64,000 nt of DNA. It comes from Nannocystis bainbridge. GTDB lineage: Bacteria; Myxococcota_A; Polyangia; Nannocystales; Nannocystaceae. The position numbers and the translations under genes are program-made. How positions within the stretch are numbered: the first letter of the stretch is position 1; the number at the start of each line of letters is the position of its first letter. The notes under the pieces are model-generated. The model was not told where the DNA came from and made no database searches. It saw only the letters and a program-made list of their open reading frames with translations. The stretch is taken from NCBI RefSeq assembly GCF_028368995.1, contig NZ_JAQNDL010000002.1, positions 927,724 through 991,723 on the forward strand, read 5' to 3'. This document shows, piece after piece, positions 53,043 through 60,501 of this stretch.

Positions 53043-54456
53043 CCATCACGTCTTCGATCTCTTCGATCTCTTCGACCAACTCGGGCTCGGCCTTGGTGAG
53101 CTTGGGGATCACGAGGCCGCGCGGGTTGGTCTCGACGAACGACTCCGTCTCGTCGGTGTCGACGTCGACGCCCACGTCGGTGTCGGCCTCGGTCTCGCTG
53201 ACGTCGACGACCATGGTCCGCTCGCCGCCGTCACCGATCGCGTGGGCGAGCTGCGACTGCGAGTCCTCGAGGCGGCGTCCGAGCTCGGCGGAGAGGCTCC
53301 ACAGCAGCTTGGAGGCGAGCGCGTGATCGCGGCGCAGCAGCTCCTGCAGGTCGCGGCGACCGATCCGCAGCAGCTTGCCGTTGGCCTCGACGGTGATGGT
53401 GACGCGCGCTGTGTCGGTGCCGACGAGGTCGGTCTCGCCGAGCAGGGTGCCGGCGTTGACGGTGACGAGGTGGTTGCCGCCGCGCGAGAGGGTGGCGCGG
53501 CCGTCGAGGACCACGAACAGGTCGCCCGGCTCCTCGCCCTCGCGCGCGAGCACCTCGCCCTTGTGGCAGGCCTGGACGCGCGAGATGTTCATGACTTTGC
53601 ACAGGTGCTGGTACGTCAGGCCCTCGAACAGCTTGACGCCGCGCAGGGTCTCGACGGTGAACTGCAGCTGAGCGACGCGCGACGCGTCGCCGCGGACCTG
53701 CACCGCGAGGGCGGTGACGTTGTCCTTGCCGCCGCGGCTGTTGGCGAGGTCGATGAAGCGGCCCGGGATGTCCTCGATGTCGGAGAGCGCCAGGTTGCTG
53801 GCGATCTCGGCGTCGTCGAGATAGTCGTAGAGCCCGTCGGAGCACAGCAGGAACGCGTCGCCCGGCAGGATCTCGAAGTCGAGGATGTCGACCTCGACGT
53901 GCTCGTAGACGCCGACGGCCCGCGTCATCGCGTTCTTGAAGTTGGCGTACGGGCTGACCGCGAACTCGTCGGCGCGGACCTTGCCGCTGCGGATCAGCTC
54001 GTTCATCAGCGAGTGATCCTCGGTCAGCGGATAGACCACGCCGTTGCGGCTGAGGTAGATCCGGCTGTCGCCGACGTAGGCGATGAAGCCGCGCTGACCG
54101 ATGATCAGCAGCGCGACCACGGTGGTGCCCATGCCGCGCTTCTCGGGCTCCTGCTGGGCCTTGTGATAGATCTGCGCCGAGGCCGAGTGCACGGCGTACT
54201 CGAGCAGGGTGCACAGCTCCATCTGCGCGGTCGCATCGAAGTCGCCGAAGCGCGTCAGCAGGTCGCGCTCGCGGCTGACGACGTCGCGGATCGTGTGCAC
54301 CGCCAGCGCGCTCGCCACTTCACCGGACGCGTGGCCCCCCATGCCATCCGCGACGATGAAGAGGTTGAGGTTCTTGTCGATGAGGAAATTGTCCTCGTTG
54401 TGCGACCGCTTTCGCCCGACATCGGTCGCTGCCCAGTGCTTGATCTCCATCGCCAT
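53029..54456 (-). CDS. PP2C phosphatase fused to a cyclic-nucleotide-binding-like domain
   Basis: 475 aa. The PP2C domain (~1-255) has SHNEDNFLID, VADGMGGHASGEVAS, GMGTTVVAL, CSDGLYDYL and GGKDNVTAL, including the metal-binding aspartates, so it should dephosphorylate Ser/Thr. A cyclic-nucleotide-binding fold follows (~270-385: LFEGLTYQHL, GEEPGDLFVVLDGRA, GTLLGETDLVG). The usual phosphate-binding Arg segment is not clearly kept, so ligand binding is uncertain. The C terminus is acidic (EEIEEIEDVMDD). It is a natural counterpart to the kinases in this window. ATG 54450 is an alternative start. Confidence 0.9.
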   Translation of the reverse strand: MAMEIKHWAATDVGRKRSHNEDNFLIDKNLNLFIVADGMGGHASGEVASALAVHTIRDVVSRERDLLTRFGDFDATAQMELCTLLEYAVHSASAQIYHKAQQEPEKRGMGTTVVALLIIGQRGFIAYVGDSRIYLSRNGVVYPLTEDHSLMNELIRSGKVRADEFAVSPYANFKNAMTRAVGVYEHVEVDILDFEILPGDAFLLCSDGLYDYLDDAEIASNLALSDIEDIPGRFIDLANSRGGKDNVTALAVQVRGDASRVAQLQFTVETLRGVKLFEGLTYQHLCKVMNISRVQACHKGEVLAREGEEPGDLFVVLDGRATLSRGGNHLVTVNAGTLLGETDLVGTDTARVTITVEANGKLLRIGRRDLQELLRRDHALASKLLWSLSAELGRRLEDSQSQLAHAIGDGGERTMVVDVSETEADTDVGVDVDTDETESFVETNPRGLVIPKLTKAEPELVEEIEEIEDVMDDGN

Positions 54457-54477
54457 GGACCTCGTCGCTACCGGACC

Positions 54478-55689
54478 TCAGGGCTCCGGCGCCGCTGCCG
54501 AGAATACGGCATCGAGCGGGCGCTGGGCGGCGTCGGCTCCTGCGAGCCGGGCGGCGAGTGCGTCGAGATCGCTCTGGCCGACCGCGGCGCCGTCGAGCCA
54601 TACGCCCTCGGGTAACGCGGTGATGCCTCCAGGCCCCCGCTCGAGCTCGGGTTCGCCCAGCTCGCAGGTCTGCGCCTCGGGCGCTTCGTCGAGGCGGGCG
54701 ATGAAGTCGGCCGCCGCGGCGCTGCGCGGCTCCCTGCGAGCGCCTTCGCCCTCGCGCGCGAGGATCCGCAGGTACTCGAGCTGCAGCCCCAGGCGCTCGG
54801 CCACGCAGGTGCGCACCCGCAGCTGCCGGGCCCCGGTGTTGGTGCCGCGGGCGATGACCTGCACGGCCAGGAGGCCAGGATTCTGCCGGCGGAACTCGAG
54901 AACCGGGGCGAGCAGCGAGAAATTGGGGTGCTCGTCGTGCTCGGCGAACACGACGAGGCGATGGGGGAGGGCGACCCCACCGACGATCATGCCCGCCTTC
55001 GCCGGCGGGCGCATGAGCCGCTGGCTGATGCCGCGTCGGGCGGCGATCAGCGGCCGCACGAGCGGGCGGTTGCCGCGGATCCGCTGGGCCTCGCGGGCCA
55101 GCTCGCCGCGCACGCGCTCGAGGCCGAGGCCGTCCTCGAAGGCGGCGGCCTGGCCGACGACGAAGATCGGCGGACGGCCGAGGTAGCCGCCGGCGGCTTG
55201 ATGCAGGCGCTGCAGCTCGGCCTTGCCGGCGCGCAGGGCGGTGTCGATGCAGCGATCGTCGAGGATCGCGGTGAGATCTTCAGGGCGCATCCCGAGCTCG
55301 CCGGCGAGGATGGGACGGGCTGCGAGATCGGCGAGGCGGACGGCCAGGCGATCGCGGCCGTCGCGGTCGAGCAGGCGCAGCGCGGCCTCCTGGTGGCCGC
55401 GCACGCCGGCGCCGAGCAGGAGGCGGAGGATCCGGGCGTCCCCCGGGGTCTCGACCATGGTCGTGGCGATCGGGACGACGCGCACGCTGACGGCGCCCTC
55501 GTGGTCGGCGACGAGGCGCCGGAGTTCGAGCCAGAGGCTGAAGGTCGTGGGCGCGAATGGGTCGACGAAGGCGGAGATCGCCAGGGGGGCGTCGACCGGG
55601 CCGACGTGGAGGGTCAACGGGGCGCAGTCGGGGCCGCGCGCGGCCGGTGCGGCGAGCAGCACGGCGGCGAGCGCGGAGGCGACGAGCAC
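54478..55689 (-). CDS. Secreted protein with two thioredoxin-like domains, no CxxC
   Basis: 403 aa from GTG 55689 with a signal peptide (~1-18). Domain 1 (~25-190) looks DsbA-like: ISAFVDPFAPTTFSLW stands where CPxC is expected, and RPPIFVVGQ holds the cis-Pro segment. Domain 2 (~230-400) repeats the plan: LVVFAEHDEHPNFSLLAP at the active-site position and a late GGITALPEGVWLDG. Neither has the redox cysteines, so a binding or chaperone role is more likely than oxidoreduction. The PP2C gene lies 21 bp downstream. Confidence 0.65.
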   Translation of the reverse strand: MLVASALAAVLLAAPAARGPDCAPLTLHVGPVDAPLAISAFVDPFAPTTFSLWLELRRLVADHEGAVSVRVVPIATTMVETPGDARILRLLLGAGVRGHQEAALRLLDRDGRDRLAVRLADLAARPILAGELGMRPEDLTAILDDRCIDTALRAGKAELQRLHQAAGGYLGRPPIFVVGQAAAFEDGLGLERVRGELAREAQRIRGNRPLVRPLIAARRGISQRLMRPPAKAGMIVGGVALPHRLVVFAEHDEHPNFSLLAPVLEFRRQNPGLLAVQVIARGTNTGARQLRVRTCVAERLGLQLEYLRILAREGEGARREPRSAAAADFIARLDEAPEAQTCELGEPELERGPGGITALPEGVWLDGAAVGQSDLDALAARLAGADAAQRPLDAVFSAAAPEP

Positions 55690-55739
55690 GCGCCCACTGT
55701 GACCTGCAGCCGCGGTTTGTTCAAGGCGAGCCCGTGGTA

Positions 55740-56435
55740 GTGTCGCGGCCCGTGCTGCGCGCCGCCCTGCATGTCCTGCTCAGTGGGTCGCTCCTCGCCG
55801 GCCCACCGACGGCGCGCGAGTACACCGGCGACGACGCGGCCATCGAGGCGCCGAGCGCCGGCGGGACGACGCCCGAGGTGCCCGAGCCGCCGACGACGGC
55901 CGGCCAGCCCCCGGCGGGCGCGATGGCGCCGACGGGCGCGCCGCAGGGCACCGAGGGCACGAGTTCGGCGAGCGCGACGTCGCCGTCGGCCTCGACGCCG
56001 GACACCACGCCGCCGACGCCCGCGCCGGTACAGCCCGAGGGGCCGGCGGACGATGAAGAAGAAGAGGACGAGCTCCCGTACGACCCGCTGATCGACAGCC
56101 CGGAGGCTCAGCGTGCGCGCAGCTGGGTGCGCGGCGGCGCGGTGTTCCTCGGCATCGGCGCGGTGCTGACCGGCGGCGGGATCGCCATGTCGCAGGCCAA
56201 GGTCAACACGCTCGAACAGCAGGAAGCCTGCGATGCGCGCCAGGACCGGGCCGGCAACGGTTGTCTAGAGCCGGCGCGAAACCGCGCTGCGGCCGCGATG
56301 CTGGTCCCGGGCGTGCTGCTGCTGCTCGGCGGGGCGGCGATGCTGACGGCCGGCAAGCTGCAGCAGAAGCGCCTGCGGGCCGACCTGCGGGCGAGCCGCC
56401 GCGAGGTGGTGCTCGGGCTGCAGTGGTCGTTCTGA
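55740..56435 (+). CDS. Secreted or membrane protein of unknown function, C-terminal LQWSF
   Basis: About 231 aa from GTG 55740 (GTG 55752 also possible). Signal-like start (LRAALHVLLSGSLLAG), a long Pro/Thr/Ser/Ala linker (~30-105) ending in an acidic patch (DDEEEEDELPYD), then two Gly/Ala-rich membrane helices (~130-150 and ~185-205) with two Cys between them (EACDARQD, GNGCLEP). The final GLQWSF echoes the gene at 28182. No function can be inferred. It is divergent from the thioredoxin-like gene, with starts 50 bp apart. Confidence 0.6.
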   Translation: MSRPVLRAALHVLLSGSLLAGPPTAREYTGDDAAIEAPSAGGTTPEVPEPPTTAGQPPAGAMAPTGAPQGTEGTSSASATSPSASTPDTTPPTPAPVQPEGPADDEEEEDELPYDPLIDSPEAQRARSWVRGGAVFLGIGAVLTGGGIAMSQAKVNTLEQQEACDARQDRAGNGCLEPARNRAAAAMLVPGVLLLLGGAAMLTAGKLQQKRLRADLRASRREVVLGLQWSF

Positions 56436-56442
56436 GGCGAGC

Positions 56443-57072
56443 TTGAACCTGTTCGTCGAGCCAGGTCACCCCGACGCCGGGGCGCCGCTGCTGCAGGTGC
56501 TCGCGCGGGCGCTGGCGGCGATGGGCGCGGAGGTGGTGATCGCGGCGGGCGACGACAACCTGATCCGGGCCCGCCGCGCCGACGACCCGGGCGACCGGCC
56601 GTTCGTGGTGGTCGCGTCCGGGCTGCCGAACCTGGTCCACGAGTTCGCCCACGCGGTCCAGGCCGGGCGCCTGGCCGACGATCACGGGTTCGACTACGGG
56701 CTCATCCCGCTCGATCTGCGGGCGGCCGGGCAGCGGGCGCTGCTGTGGGAGGAGCTGGCCTGCGCGGTGCTTTCGTGTGCGTACGCGCCGGACGACGTCG
56801 ACGCGTGGTTCAAGGAGCAGGTCGAGATTCAGGGGGTGTTCTACGGGGTCGCCGAGGGGGCCGAGTTCGCCGACCTGGTCGACGCCACGCGGGCGGCCCA
56901 CCCGGACGAGCTGCCAGCGGCGGTCGAGGCGGCCTACCGGGCGGTGGCGCAAAATTTGCGCGAGGCGGGGGCCACGGATGCAGAGGCCGAGCCCCCACAA
57001 GCTCTCACCTTCGAGGCCCTGTGGGCGCGGTATCGCCGGCATTTGCCTGCATCGCCGCTTGCTTCCAGCTGA
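56443..57072 (+). CDS. Hypothetical protein with an HExxH motif
   Basis: 209 aa from TTG 56443, with GAGGCGAG just upstream; 7 bp after the previous stop. The segment LVHEFAHAVQAGRLADDHGFDYG (~62-84) contains HEFAH, a zinc-metallopeptidase-type motif, and WEELACA (~106-112) could give the third ligand as in gluzincins. The fold and substrate are not recognised, and no signal peptide is present, so it may be an intracellular metalloenzyme. A chance HExxH is possible, since the motif is short. Confidence 0.55.
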   Translation: MNLFVEPGHPDAGAPLLQVLARALAAMGAEVVIAAGDDNLIRARRADDPGDRPFVVVASGLPNLVHEFAHAVQAGRLADDHGFDYGLIPLDLRAAGQRALLWEELACAVLSCAYAPDDVDAWFKEQVEIQGVFYGVAEGAEFADLVDATRAAHPDELPAAVEAAYRAVAQNLREAGATDAEAEPPQALTFEALWARYRRHLPASPLASS

Positions 57073-57108
57073 AACCGCGGGGACCCTGGTCGGGTCGTAC
57101 GAGGGTCG

Positions 57109-57597
57109 ATGCTGCGCACCTTCTTGTCATCTCTGGATTATGGCGGGTTTGGCCTGCACATCGATGATCTGGTCGAAGGCGCCGCGATGGCGACCCGCGG
57201 CTGCTTTACCCGCATCGGCTCGTTCTGGTGGGGCGGCCCGAGCGGGCCGAGCGGCGGCGCGGATGTCTGCGCCTCGTCGGTGATCGTCGACGTCGCGTTC
57301 CTCGCGCTGCTGGTGATCGCGGTGATCGCGGTGGTGAGGATCCGCCAGCGCAGCGAGGAAGGCCGATTCGAGCTGGCGCGACGCTACCTCGAAAAGGGCA
57401 TGGATCCGCCGCAGGATCTGTTCCCGTCGTCGGCCCAGGGCGACCTGCGACGCGGGATCGTGCTGGTGTTCGCGGGCCTCGGCCTGCTCGGTGCTTCGGT
57501 CAGCATGCCCGGCCTCGGCCCCACGGGCCTCATCCCCGGCTTTATCGGTCTCGGCTATCTCGCGTCGTTCGCCGCGTCGCGCAAGAGGAACTCATGA
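57109..57597 (+). CDS. Small membrane protein, DUF6249-like
   Basis: 162 aa. One long hydrophobic helix (~55-75: VIVDVAFLALLVIAVIAVV) is followed by RRYLEKGMDPPQDLFP and a hydrophobic hairpin (~110-150: RRGIVLVFAGLGLLG, LIPGFIGLGYLA). This order resembles DUF6249 proteins, which in other bacteria also lie beside ECF sigma-factor genes. Its stop overlaps the sigma-factor ATG by 4 bases, so they are translationally coupled and the protein may act in the sigma pathway. Confidence 0.65.
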   Translation: MLRTFLSSLDYGGFGLHIDDLVEGAAMATRGCFTRIGSFWWGGPSGPSGGADVCASSVIVDVAFLALLVIAVIAVVRIRQRSEEGRFELARRYLEKGMDPPQDLFPSSAQGDLRRGIVLVFAGLGLLGASVSMPGLGPTGLIPGFIGLGYLASFAASRKRNS

Positions 57598-58226
57598 GCA
57601 AGGTGTCCACAGCAGCGCTCTCCTGGCTCGGGTTCGGGCTTCGTAAGACCCAAAATCTGGCCGATCTCGGTGACGAGGCGCTGGTCCAGGCCGCAGGCCG
57701 GGCCGACGGTGAAAAGGCGTTCGGCGAGCTGCTGCGGCGGCACCAGGGCAAGGTCCGCGGGCTGCTCCTGCGCCTGACCAGCGACCGCAACCTCGCCGAC
57801 GACCTCGCGCAGGAGGTGTTCCTCCGCGCCTATCGCGGTCTGTGTGGCTTCGAGGGCCGGGCCCGGTTTTCGACCTGGCTGTACCGGATCGCCTACAACG
57901 TCTATCTCAACCACCGCGCCCGCGTGCGCGAGCTGGCGGCGCTGCCGGAGAACTTCGAGGCGGGCGCGATGGCCCCCGAGACTTCGACGAGCGCCAACCG
58001 CTGCGACATGCGCAAGGACCTCGACGCGGCCATCGGCGCGCTGCCCGAGCGCTACCGGGCGGTCGTGATGCTGTACTACCTCGAGGACGTCTCGTACCCC
58101 GAGATCGCGGAGATCCTCGAGCTGCCTCTCGGGACAGTCAAGACGCACCTCCACCGCGCCAAGCGGATGCTGCGCGAGCACCTCGATGGATGGGGGTCGG
58201 GCGAAGTCGAGGCCGAGGATGCCTGA
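57594..58226 (+). CDS. ECF-family RNA polymerase sigma factor
   Basis: 210 aa. Region 2 (~45-105) includes DDLAQEVFLRAYRGL and FSTWLYRIAYNVYLN; region 4 (~145-195) includes LPERYRAVVMLYYLEDVSYPEIAEIL and GTVKTHLHRAKRMLR. This is the RpoE-type layout without region 3, so it should direct transcription at stress-type promoters. It is sandwiched by overlaps: ATGA with the upstream membrane gene and 8 bases with the downstream gene, a typical ECF operon. I cannot identify an autoregulatory promoter. Confidence 0.93.
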   Translation: MSKVSTAALSWLGFGLRKTQNLADLGDEALVQAAGRADGEKAFGELLRRHQGKVRGLLLRLTSDRNLADDLAQEVFLRAYRGLCGFEGRARFSTWLYRIAYNVYLNHRARVRELAALPENFEAGAMAPETSTSANRCDMRKDLDAAIGALPERYRAVVMLYYLEDVSYPEIAEILELPLGTVKTHLHRAKRMLREHLDGWGSGEVEAEDA

Positions 58227-58749
58227 GCCGTCGCCATCGGTCCTGCGGCTGCGTGCGTTCCTCGAGATGCTCGACGTCCCGTCGAGCACGCTCAAGCGCG
58301 ACCCTCGCGGCCGGACATGGTTGGCGCCCGAGCTGCGCGCGCTGGTCGAGGCCGACGCCGAGTGCCACACCGAGCTCGTCCGCTTCGTCGACCGCGAGAT
58401 CGAGCTGTTCGACAGCGTGCGCCAGCGCAACGATCCGCTGTTCGCCAAGGACGTGCTCAACGCCACGCATGCGGTCGAGATCGCCGGCTCGGGGCTCGAT
58501 CCGCGGATTCGCAGCTGGATCCTCGGGCTGTTCTACGCGCTGGCGACGATCGCCGCGTATGCCACGCTCGCGCCGCTGTTCGGGCTGTCGGAGCGGGGCG
58601 GCGTGCTCGCGCAGGCCCGGGCCGCGTTGGGTCTGGCGAGCGAGGCGACGAGCCCGAGCGCGTGGGGCATGGCTGCGGTCGGGGCCGCTGTGGCGCTGGC
58701 GCTGCTGCTCGCGTTCATGCCGGGCCGGCGTCCGAGCTCGCGCGCCTGA
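58219..58749 (+). CDS. Membrane protein in anti-sigma position
   Basis: About 176 aa from ATG 58219, overlapping the sigma gene by 8 bases. The cytoplasmic N-terminal ~95 residues are helical and charged, with no HxxxCxxC zinc motif of the ZAS family. Two membrane helices follow (~97-117 and ~147-168). Position and topology suggest it restrains the sigma factor, but sequence evidence alone is weak. The 206 bp before the next gene hold no supported feature. Confidence 0.6.
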   Translation: MPEPSPSVLRLRAFLEMLDVPSSTLKRDPRGRTWLAPELRALVEADAECHTELVRFVDREIELFDSVRQRNDPLFAKDVLNATHAVEIAGSGLDPRIRSWILGLFYALATIAAYATLAPLFGLSERGGVLAQARAALGLASEATSPSAWGMAAVGAAVALALLLAFMPGRRPSSRA

Positions 58750-58955
58750 GTGTGCTTGCGATCACTCGCAGGCCGAAGTCGAGGCCGCGTGCAAGGCTTC
58801 AAAGTGTGAGTTGGCGGACGGCCGAACGGCCTCTGCCGAGCTCTGCAATTCGCTCGCAAACACCCATTGGCGGGCCACCCGCAGCGGATTTCGCCCCGGC
58901 CGCGAGACGGTGCATAGTTGAGGCACAGGCCCGTCCAAGCGCGCCAGGAGACAAC

Positions 58956-59795
58956 ATGCCCGTTTCACGCAGACTCGCTTCCACCGCCCTCGCTGTCGCT
59001 TGCTGTGCCGCCGTCGCCGCGGTGACGCCGACGGCCCGGGCGGCTGATGGCACCGTCAACGTGCTGGTGATCAAGGAGCACGGAGTGGGCAGCGCGGCGC
59101 AGGCTCAACCCTTGATCGACAAGCTCATCGCCGTGGTGGCGAAGCAGAACGGCTGGGCCGCGAGCGCGGGCAAGTACCTCACGAGCCGCGAAGCCGCCGA
59201 GACGCAGATCCACTCGGTCGACCCGCACTACGGGATCATGTCGCTGGCCGCGTTCCTGGCCCTCGGTCCCAAGCACAAGCTCGACATCATCGGCCAGGCC
59301 GAGGTGGCGCAGGCCGGCGGGCGGCAGTACCACATCATCAGCAAGACCCAGGCGGACCTCGCCGGTTGCAAGGGCAAGACGCTGGCGAGCGACCACGCCG
59401 ACGACCGCAAGTTCATCGACAAGGTGATCGGCGCCGGCAAGTTCACGCTCGGCGACTTCACGCTGGTCGAGACCAAGCGGCCGGTGCAGACGCTCAAGAA
59501 GGTGACGAGCGGCGAGGCCGAGTGCGCCCTCGTCGACGACGCGCAGCTGGCCGAGCTCGCCAAGATCGAGGGCGGCGCGGCGGTGAAGTCGATCTGGGCG
59601 TCCGACAAGCTGCCGCCGATGGTGGTCGTCGCGTTCCCGTCGGCGCCCGCGGCGGAGCGCAAGACGTTCCAGAGCAGCCTCGGGAAGATCTGCGCCGGCG
59701 ACGGCAAGGCGACCTGCCGCGAAGCGGGTCTGTCGGCGTTCAAGAGCGCGAGCGCGGCTGACTACGCCAGCGTGACCACGGCCTACGACAAGTGA
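58956..59795 (+). CDS. Periplasmic substrate-binding protein, PhnD-like
   Basis: 279 aa from ATG 58956, with CCAGGAG 6 nt upstream. Signal peptide (~1-29, ending near ARAADG). The mature protein has the two-lobe plan of PhnD/phosphonate-type ABC binding proteins: VLVIKEHG, YLTSREAAETQIHSVDPHYGI, LAGCKGKTLASDHADD and ECALVDDAQLAEL. No ABC permease or ATPase is adjacent, so it may be an orphan receptor or a binding protein with another role. Ligand unknown. Confidence 0.75.
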   Translation: MPVSRRLASTALAVACCAAVAAVTPTARAADGTVNVLVIKEHGVGSAAQAQPLIDKLIAVVAKQNGWAASAGKYLTSREAAETQIHSVDPHYGIMSLAAFLALGPKHKLDIIGQAEVAQAGGRQYHIISKTQADLAGCKGKTLASDHADDRKFIDKVIGAGKFTLGDFTLVETKRPVQTLKKVTSGEAECALVDDAQLAELAKIEGGAAVKSIWASDKLPPMVVVAFPSAPAAERKTFQSSLGKICAGDGKATCREAGLSAFKSASAADYASVTTAYDK

Positions 59796-59829
59796 CCGCG
59801 TGGCGAGCGCCGTGGTATTCCTGCCGGCG

Positions 59830-60501
59830 ATGCGCAGCTCGCTCCTCGCCGTCATCCTCGTCGCGCTCGCCGGTTGTCGCCCGCACGGCAACGTCCAGAA
59901 CCCCAAGTTCACCGCGGCCGCCGAGGCGCACGACCCGATCGCCGTGTACGAGGCGCTCGAGGCCCAGATCGACGCCCAGACCGACAGCAAGACCGACCGC
60001 GAGGACGCGTACGCGCTGATCACGTCCTGGGAAGAGGACACGGCCGCCTATGCGTTCGCCCGCGCCGCGATCGCCGGTCGGCTGGCTGAAAATCGCGGGC
60101 TGCAAGCGGGCGGCCTGGTGACCGAGGCCGAGGCGTACGCCCGCAAGGCCCGCGAGAAGGAGCCCGATTTCCGCGAGGGCGCGGCGACGCATCTGCTCGG
60201 GTCGTTGTACGTGGCGGCGCCGTCGCGGCTGCTGAAGCACGGCGACTCGGAGACGGGGATCGAGCTGCTCGAGAAGGAGGTCGAGGCCCACCCCGAGCGG
60301 CCGATCGGTCAGCTGCGCCTGGCGAGCGGCTACATCACGCTCGGCGACGCGGACTCGGCGAAGGAGCCGCTGTGCGCGGCCAAGGGGATGGAAGATCGCC
60401 TCGGCGCGGGCGACCGCCGCCTGCTGGCCAAGCTGATCGAGGAGGCCGACGGCGCGGCGGCGCTGGCCTGCCCGGCGCCGGTCGGCGGGGCCGCGGAATG
60501 A
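59830..60501 (+). CDS. Lipoprotein with TPR-like helices
   Basis: About 223 aa from ATG 59830, which gives lipobox VALAGC (Cys ~16). The mature protein is helical with repeated Ala/Glu/Leu pairs (YEALEAQIDAQTD, AEAYARKAREKEPDF, LASGYITLGDADSAKEPL), typical of TPR-like proteins. The stop codon overlaps the ATG of the next, very large gene (ATGA), so the two are translationally coupled and probably act together at the envelope. An upstream in-frame start at 59800 is less likely. Confidence 0.75.
   Translation: MRSSLLAVILVALAGCRPHGNVQNPKFTAAAEAHDPIAVYEALEAQIDAQTDSKTDREDAYALITSWEEDTAAYAFARAAIAGRLAENRGLQAGGLVTEAEAYARKAREKEPDFREGAATHLLGSLYVAAPSRLLKHGDSETGIELLEKEVEAHPERPIGQLRLASGYITLGDADSAKEPLCAAKGMEDRLGAGDRRLLAKLIEEADGAAALACPAPVGGAAE

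Noticed and set aside
58750..58955. A Cys-containing frame (CDHSQAEVEAACKASKCELADG) after the anti-sigma candidate, perhaps a frameshifted extension.
   Set aside because: No homology I recognise; it would need a frameshift near 58740 and overlaps the probable promoter of the next gene. Left as an open possibility only.
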